Assembly: GCA_032095175.1 (NCBI GenBank)
Contig: DAMCZI010000009.1
Span: 61,538-125,537 of the forward strand
Origin: DAMCZI01 sp032095175
GTDB taxonomy: Bacteria; Bacillota; Clostridia; Clostridiales; Caloramatoraceae
Direction: 5' to 3'
DNA: 64,000 nucleotides
This document shows, piece by piece, positions 61,028 through 64,000 of the stretch (positions are counted from its first letter, which is position 1; each line of letters starts with the position of its first letter). The translations under genes and the position numbers were made by a program. The notes under the pieces are model-generated. The model was not told the origin of the DNA. It saw only the letters and a program-made list of their open reading frames with translations, and ran no database searches.

Positions 61028-61266
61028 TAATATTATTGTTTTCTCTGATGCTATATATAGATTATAGTCTCCTTTATACACTATCTAAAGCTCAGAAAAA
61101 TTCCTGGTTAGAAATTCTCCTGTGCATTAAAGGCTGTCATTTTAAATTAATTCACTGGCTCATAGCTAATTTAAAGCTTTTCTTTAATTTCCTCAGGTAT
61201 AGAGGCTTGACTTTTATAAAATGTTTGGTTTATTATATCTGTTATTAATAGAAATATATACAAAAT
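61028..61266. other. Intergenic stretch between two C-type repeats
   Basis: A plus-strand open frame of 70 codons here (61036-61248) is Leu/Tyr-rich, has no ribosome binding site and no recognisable domain. I regard it as non-coding. Nothing else is seen. Confidence 0.45.
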
Positions 61267-61361
61267 AAAAATTCTTTTACATTACACCTTTTTAAACATC
61301 CACGAATCAAACTAGCCTTGCAGGGCTATTTTAAAATGGAGAATGTAAAGAATTTTTTATT
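61267..61361. repeat. C-type repeat, copy 3 (divergent)
   Basis: AAAAATTCTTTTACATTACA, TTTTTAAACATCC, GCAGGGCTATTTTAAAATGG and AGAATGTAAAGAATTTTTTA: same orientation as copy 1, more drifted. It ends about 25 nt before the kinase start, so it lies in its leader or promoter. Confidence 0.8.
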
Positions 61362-61387
61362 ATTTTATAGGTAAATGGAGGCAGATT

Positions 61388-63223
61388 ATGTTTAAAACTT
61401 TAAAGGGTAAAATAACCATTGTGTACTTTTGCCTTGTGCTTATGACCGCTGTTATAGGTTTTACGGCAGCTATTAACCTGTATAAGCTTAGCAAATCCAT
61501 AGATGGCTTAATGGTAAACAACTATAAAAGTATAAATGCTTCAAACAATATGCTTTCAGCACTTGAGGAAGAAAATAATGCCATGCTTGATTATATTCAT
61601 GGAAGTAAGTCTGATGGCATAGATTCTTTTTATAAAAACAACGACATATTCTATAAATGGTTTAACATCGAGTATAACAATATAACTGAATCTGGTGAAG
61701 GACAGCATAATGAAAATATTAAAAACTACTATATACAGTATCTTAAGCTCTTTTCCAATCTTCAAGAAATAAGAAGCAGTAAGGGGGAAGTGGAAGCTGT
61801 AAAGTACTATCAATCTGATATACTCCCAACATTTTTACAAATTGAAAAGGAGTTGAAAGATATTTCTTTTATAAACGAAAGAGCAATGTTTAAAAGCAAG
61901 AATGCCGTTACAGAGGATACCTACAGTTACCTTTATATGATAATGGTTCTATCGGTTCTGGCAGTATCTGCAGGATTATTTGTATCATGGTTTTTTGTAA
62001 ACAAGCTTCTAAAACCTATATCCATGCTTACTGAAACAATGAAATCTGTTAAAGAAGGTAACTTAGATAAGCAGACCCCTATACTTTCAAACGATGAAAT
62101 AGGGGTCATGACACATGAGTTCAACAACATGACAAAAAGACTCAAAGAGTTTGAAAGCAGTACCATGGGAAAGCTCATGCTTGAGAAAAACAAATCTATA
62201 ACAATAGTTAAAAGTATTTCTGACCCATTGATAGTTCTTGATACAAATTATAAAGTTATTCTTATAAATAATGCATGTGAAAAGTTTTTTAACATTGATG
62301 AAAATAAAATGTTAAACAGGCACTTTCTTGAAGCTGTACACGACGGAGATTTATATGATTATATTTCTGGGGTTGTTGAGAGTGGTAAAGAACATGATGA
62401 AAAGATAGTTTCTCTTGGATCAGGAAATAAAAGCTATTACTTTAACATTGTTGTAAAGGTTGTACAGGATAAGGATGCTAACATGAATGGAATCGTATTG
62501 CTTTTTCAGAATGTTACACAGCTAAAGCAGCTTGAGAAAATTAAAACCGACTTTATATCAACTATTTCCCATGAGTTTAAAACTCCATTAACATCCATTA
62601 TGATTGCTGCAAGTTTAATCTCTAAAAATAACATCGGCACTCTAAATGAAAAGCAATCAGAGATAGTATCTACAATAAAGGAGGATGTTGAAAGACTCTC
62701 AACCCTTATAACTGATTTGCTCCAGCTTTCAAAGCTGCAATCTGATAAATCCATTTTCAATATAGAACCTTGTTCTATTGAAGATATAATAGTAAATAGT
62801 GTTAAGACCTTCCATGAACAAGCTGAAAATAAAGGTATAAATTTATATTATAAGGTAGAAGATAACCTTCCCATGGTTAATGCAGACTTTCAAAAAATAA
62901 TATGGGTAATTAATAACCTTATATCCAATGGGTTAAAGCACACAAACTCAGGTGATGAAATATATGTATCTGCAGCACTAAGAAACGGAAAGGTATACAC
63001 CATAGTTAAAGATACAGGAGTCGGTATTCCAGAAGAATTTCAGAAAAAAGTATTTGATAAATTTATTCAAATAGGTGAATATGATTCAGAGTCCACAGGC
63101 TCAGGTCTTGGTTTGGCTATTGCAAAAGAGATAATTGAAGCCCATGATGGAAGCATATGGTGTGAAAGTAAATTAGGTTCCGGAAGCACATTTACATTTA
63201 CATTACCAGTTGTTATTCAGTGA
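61388..63223 (+). CDS. Sensor histidine kinase with HAMP and PAS domains
   Basis: A 611-residue kinase. Two membrane helices (about 8-30 and 181-204) flank a helical four-helix-bundle-like sensor domain. Then come HAMP (about 205-257), PAS (about 270-380; ISDPLIVLDTNYKVILINNA), HisKA with His395 (FISTISHEFKTPLTS), N box (INNLISNGLKH), G1 VKDTGVGIPEEFQKKVFDKF and G2 GSGLGLAIAKEI. All key residues are present. The response regulator gene follows after 13 nt. GGAGG is a few nt before the ATG. Confidence 0.94.
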   Translation: MFKTLKGKITIVYFCLVLMTAVIGFTAAINLYKLSKSIDGLMVNNYKSINASNNMLSALEEENNAMLDYIHGSKSDGIDSFYKNNDIFYKWFNIEYNNITESGEGQHNENIKNYYIQYLKLFSNLQEIRSSKGEVEAVKYYQSDILPTFLQIEKELKDISFINERAMFKSKNAVTEDTYSYLYMIMVLSVLAVSAGLFVSWFFVNKLLKPISMLTETMKSVKEGNLDKQTPILSNDEIGVMTHEFNNMTKRLKEFESSTMGKLMLEKNKSITIVKSISDPLIVLDTNYKVILINNACEKFFNIDENKMLNRHFLEAVHDGDLYDYISGVVESGKEHDEKIVSLGSGNKSYYFNIVVKVVQDKDANMNGIVLLFQNVTQLKQLEKIKTDFISTISHEFKTPLTSIMIAASLISKNNIGTLNEKQSEIVSTIKEDVERLSTLITDLLQLSKLQSDKSIFNIEPCSIEDIIVNSVKTFHEQAENKGINLYYKVEDNLPMVNADFQKIIWVINNLISNGLKHTNSGDEIYVSAALRNGKVYTIVKDTGVGIPEEFQKKVFDKFIQIGEYDSESTGSGLGLAIAKEIIEAHDGSIWCESKLGSGSTFTFTLPVVIQ

Positions 63224-63236
63224 AAGAGGTGGCAAA

Positions 63237-63809
63237 ATGAAGAGAGTTCTTGTTGCAGACGATACAAAAAATATTCGAAACCTGATTACTACATGTCTCG
63301 AAGCTGATGGATATGAAGTCTTAAGTGCAAAGGATGGTCAGGAAGCCTTTGATTTAATCCAAAACGAAAAAATTGACCTTGCATTTTTAGATATTAAAAT
63401 GCCTGTTATGAGCGGAACAGAGGTATTAAGAAGGATACGAGCTGCTGATATAACGATTCCTATTATTATTATGACAGCCTTTGCAACTGTAAAAAATGCC
63501 GTAGATTGTACAAAGCTAGGCGCAGTAGCATACCTTCAAAAGCCCTTTACAGCCGATAAAATAAACAACCTTCTTGAAGAAATGAAGAACTATGAAGACT
63601 GCAGTAAACTAGAGGAACCTAATATTCGAACTGCAGAACAAATGATTGAAGCTGAAAGATATAATGATGCTTATGAAGAACTTAAAAAGGCTCTTTCAAT
63701 TAATCCATGTAATGGTCATATTTATTATCTTATAGGTATTATTTATGATAAGAAGGGGAAAGGGGATATGGCTAGGAAGTTTTATAAGGCAGCAGAGAAT
63801 TTTAAATAA
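63237..63809 (+). CDS. Response regulator with C-terminal TPR-like output
   Basis: About 190 residues. The receiver domain (1-118) has DD at 8-9, the phospho-acceptor Asp52 (LAFLDIKMPVMSG), Thr in IMTAFATV and Lys in YLQKPFT. The rest is a short helical TPR-like segment (ERYNDAYEELKKALSINPCN, YYLIGIIYDKKGKGDMARKF) instead of a DNA-binding domain, so it should act through protein contacts. The ATG at 63237 follows AGAGGTGG; the longer frame overlaps the kinase gene. Confidence 0.92.
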   Translation: MKRVLVADDTKNIRNLITTCLEADGYEVLSAKDGQEAFDLIQNEKIDLAFLDIKMPVMSGTEVLRRIRAADITIPIIIMTAFATVKNAVDCTKLGAVAYLQKPFTADKINNLLEEMKNYEDCSKLEEPNIRTAEQMIEAERYNDAYEELKKALSINPCNGHIYYLIGIIYDKKGKGDMARKFYKAAENFK

Positions 63810-63811
63810 AA

Positions 63812-63838
63812 AAAGCTTACTTTAAAAAGTAAGCTTAT
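63812..63838. terminator. Terminator hairpin after the two-component operon
   Basis: AAGCTTACTTT-AAA-AAGTAAGCTT followed by ATATTTCTT; also A-rich on the other side, so it could serve the rRNA/tRNA operon on the minus strand as well. Confidence 0.75.
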
Positions 63839-63843
63839 ATTTC

Positions 63844-63921
<78 letters not shown>

Positions 63922-63947
63922 TCATTATAGGATATTAAATTAAAAGA

Positions 63948-64000
63948 TCCGGCGACGTCCTACTCTCCCATGCAGTCTCCCGCAAAGTACCATCGGCGTG
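63948..64000 (-). rRNA. rrf: 5S ribosomal RNA, 3' part (runs off the window)
   Basis: The minus strand from the window edge reads CACGCCGATGGTACTTTGCG, then GAGAGTAGGACGTCGCCGG, the conserved 3' half of bacterial 5S rRNA. The 5' half lies beyond position 64000. RNase M5 (15198-15740) is the processing enzyme for it. Confidence 0.93.

Noticed and set aside
61036..61248. 70-codon plus-strand frame between C-type repeats
   Set aside because: No ribosome binding site, low-complexity Leu/Phe/Tyr content, no resemblance to known proteins.

Overview
The window looks like a chromosomal segment of an anaerobic, endospore-forming, low-GC Firmicute, most likely a member of the Clostridia (a Clostridiaceae/Caloramator-type organism is my guess; the genus cannot be fixed from sequence alone). 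The reasons are AT-rich DNA with strong GGAGG ribosome binding sites, sporulation genes (spmA, spmB, a csfB/Gin-like gene), two small ferredoxins, T-box leaders on metG and argS, and a gene order related to the Bacillus subtilis origin-proximal region (metG, tatD, yabE, rnmV, ksgA; and yaaO, tmk, yaaQ, holB, yaaT, a YabB-type methylase, rsmI, abrB). Nearly all genes lie on the minus strand, and the right edge enters the 3' end of an rRNA operon (5S plus initiator tRNA).

Layout. 0.5-2.9 kb: MASE3 histidine kinase, ferredoxin, small unknown gene. 3.0-6.6 kb: MarR regulator with a MacA/MacB-type ABC efflux operon. 6.9-12 kb: membrane and lipoprotein genes, an acetyltransferase, lgt, and a protein with a low-complexity Lys/Gly/Ala region. 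12.2-20.7 kb: a secreted lamin-tail/Ig-like protein, rsmA, rnmV, a YabE-like 3D protein, tatD and T-box-controlled metG. 20.8-26 kb: a degenerate IS607-type element with an intact-looking atypical tnpB, T-box-controlled argS, the relic of a second argS, and an XRE-TPR regulator. 26-35 kb: a 2136-residue secreted subtilase and a frameshifted ABC exporter. 35-39.5 kb: a probable non-coding RNA, an RDD membrane protein, and spmAB. 39.6-47.8 kb: two-component system, HAD phosphatase, CCA-adding enzyme, abrB, rsmI, a methylase, ccdA-tlpA, and a ferredoxin. 48-53 kb: the ricT-holB-darA-tmk-decarboxylase block and csfB. 53-64 kb: M20 and M1 peptidases, a Trk potassium-uptake operon with a 33-residue hidden gene, and a second two-component system.

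The most striking feature is not a gene. The window is peppered with at least four families of short dispersed repeats. Family A is a hairpin of about 91 nt present in fifteen recognisable copies, i.e. about one per 4 kb. Its copies sit between genes, even inside operons (spmA/spmB, the ABC efflux operon, between the metG T-box and metG), and their arms show paired changes that keep the hairpin. Family B (about 85 nt) shares a 12-nt terminal motif with A in the opposite orientation. Family C (about 115 nt) is MITE-like. Family D is a 40-125 nt block that precedes an A copy or A-like sequence. No transposase able to move them is visible here.

Functional themes are translation and tRNA metabolism (metG, argS, CCA enzyme, rsmA, rsmI, rnmV, tRNA-fMet), cell envelope and secretion (lgt, 3D protein, subtilase, Ig-like protein, ABC exporters), ion homeostasis (Trk, a c-di-AMP receptor) and sporulation.
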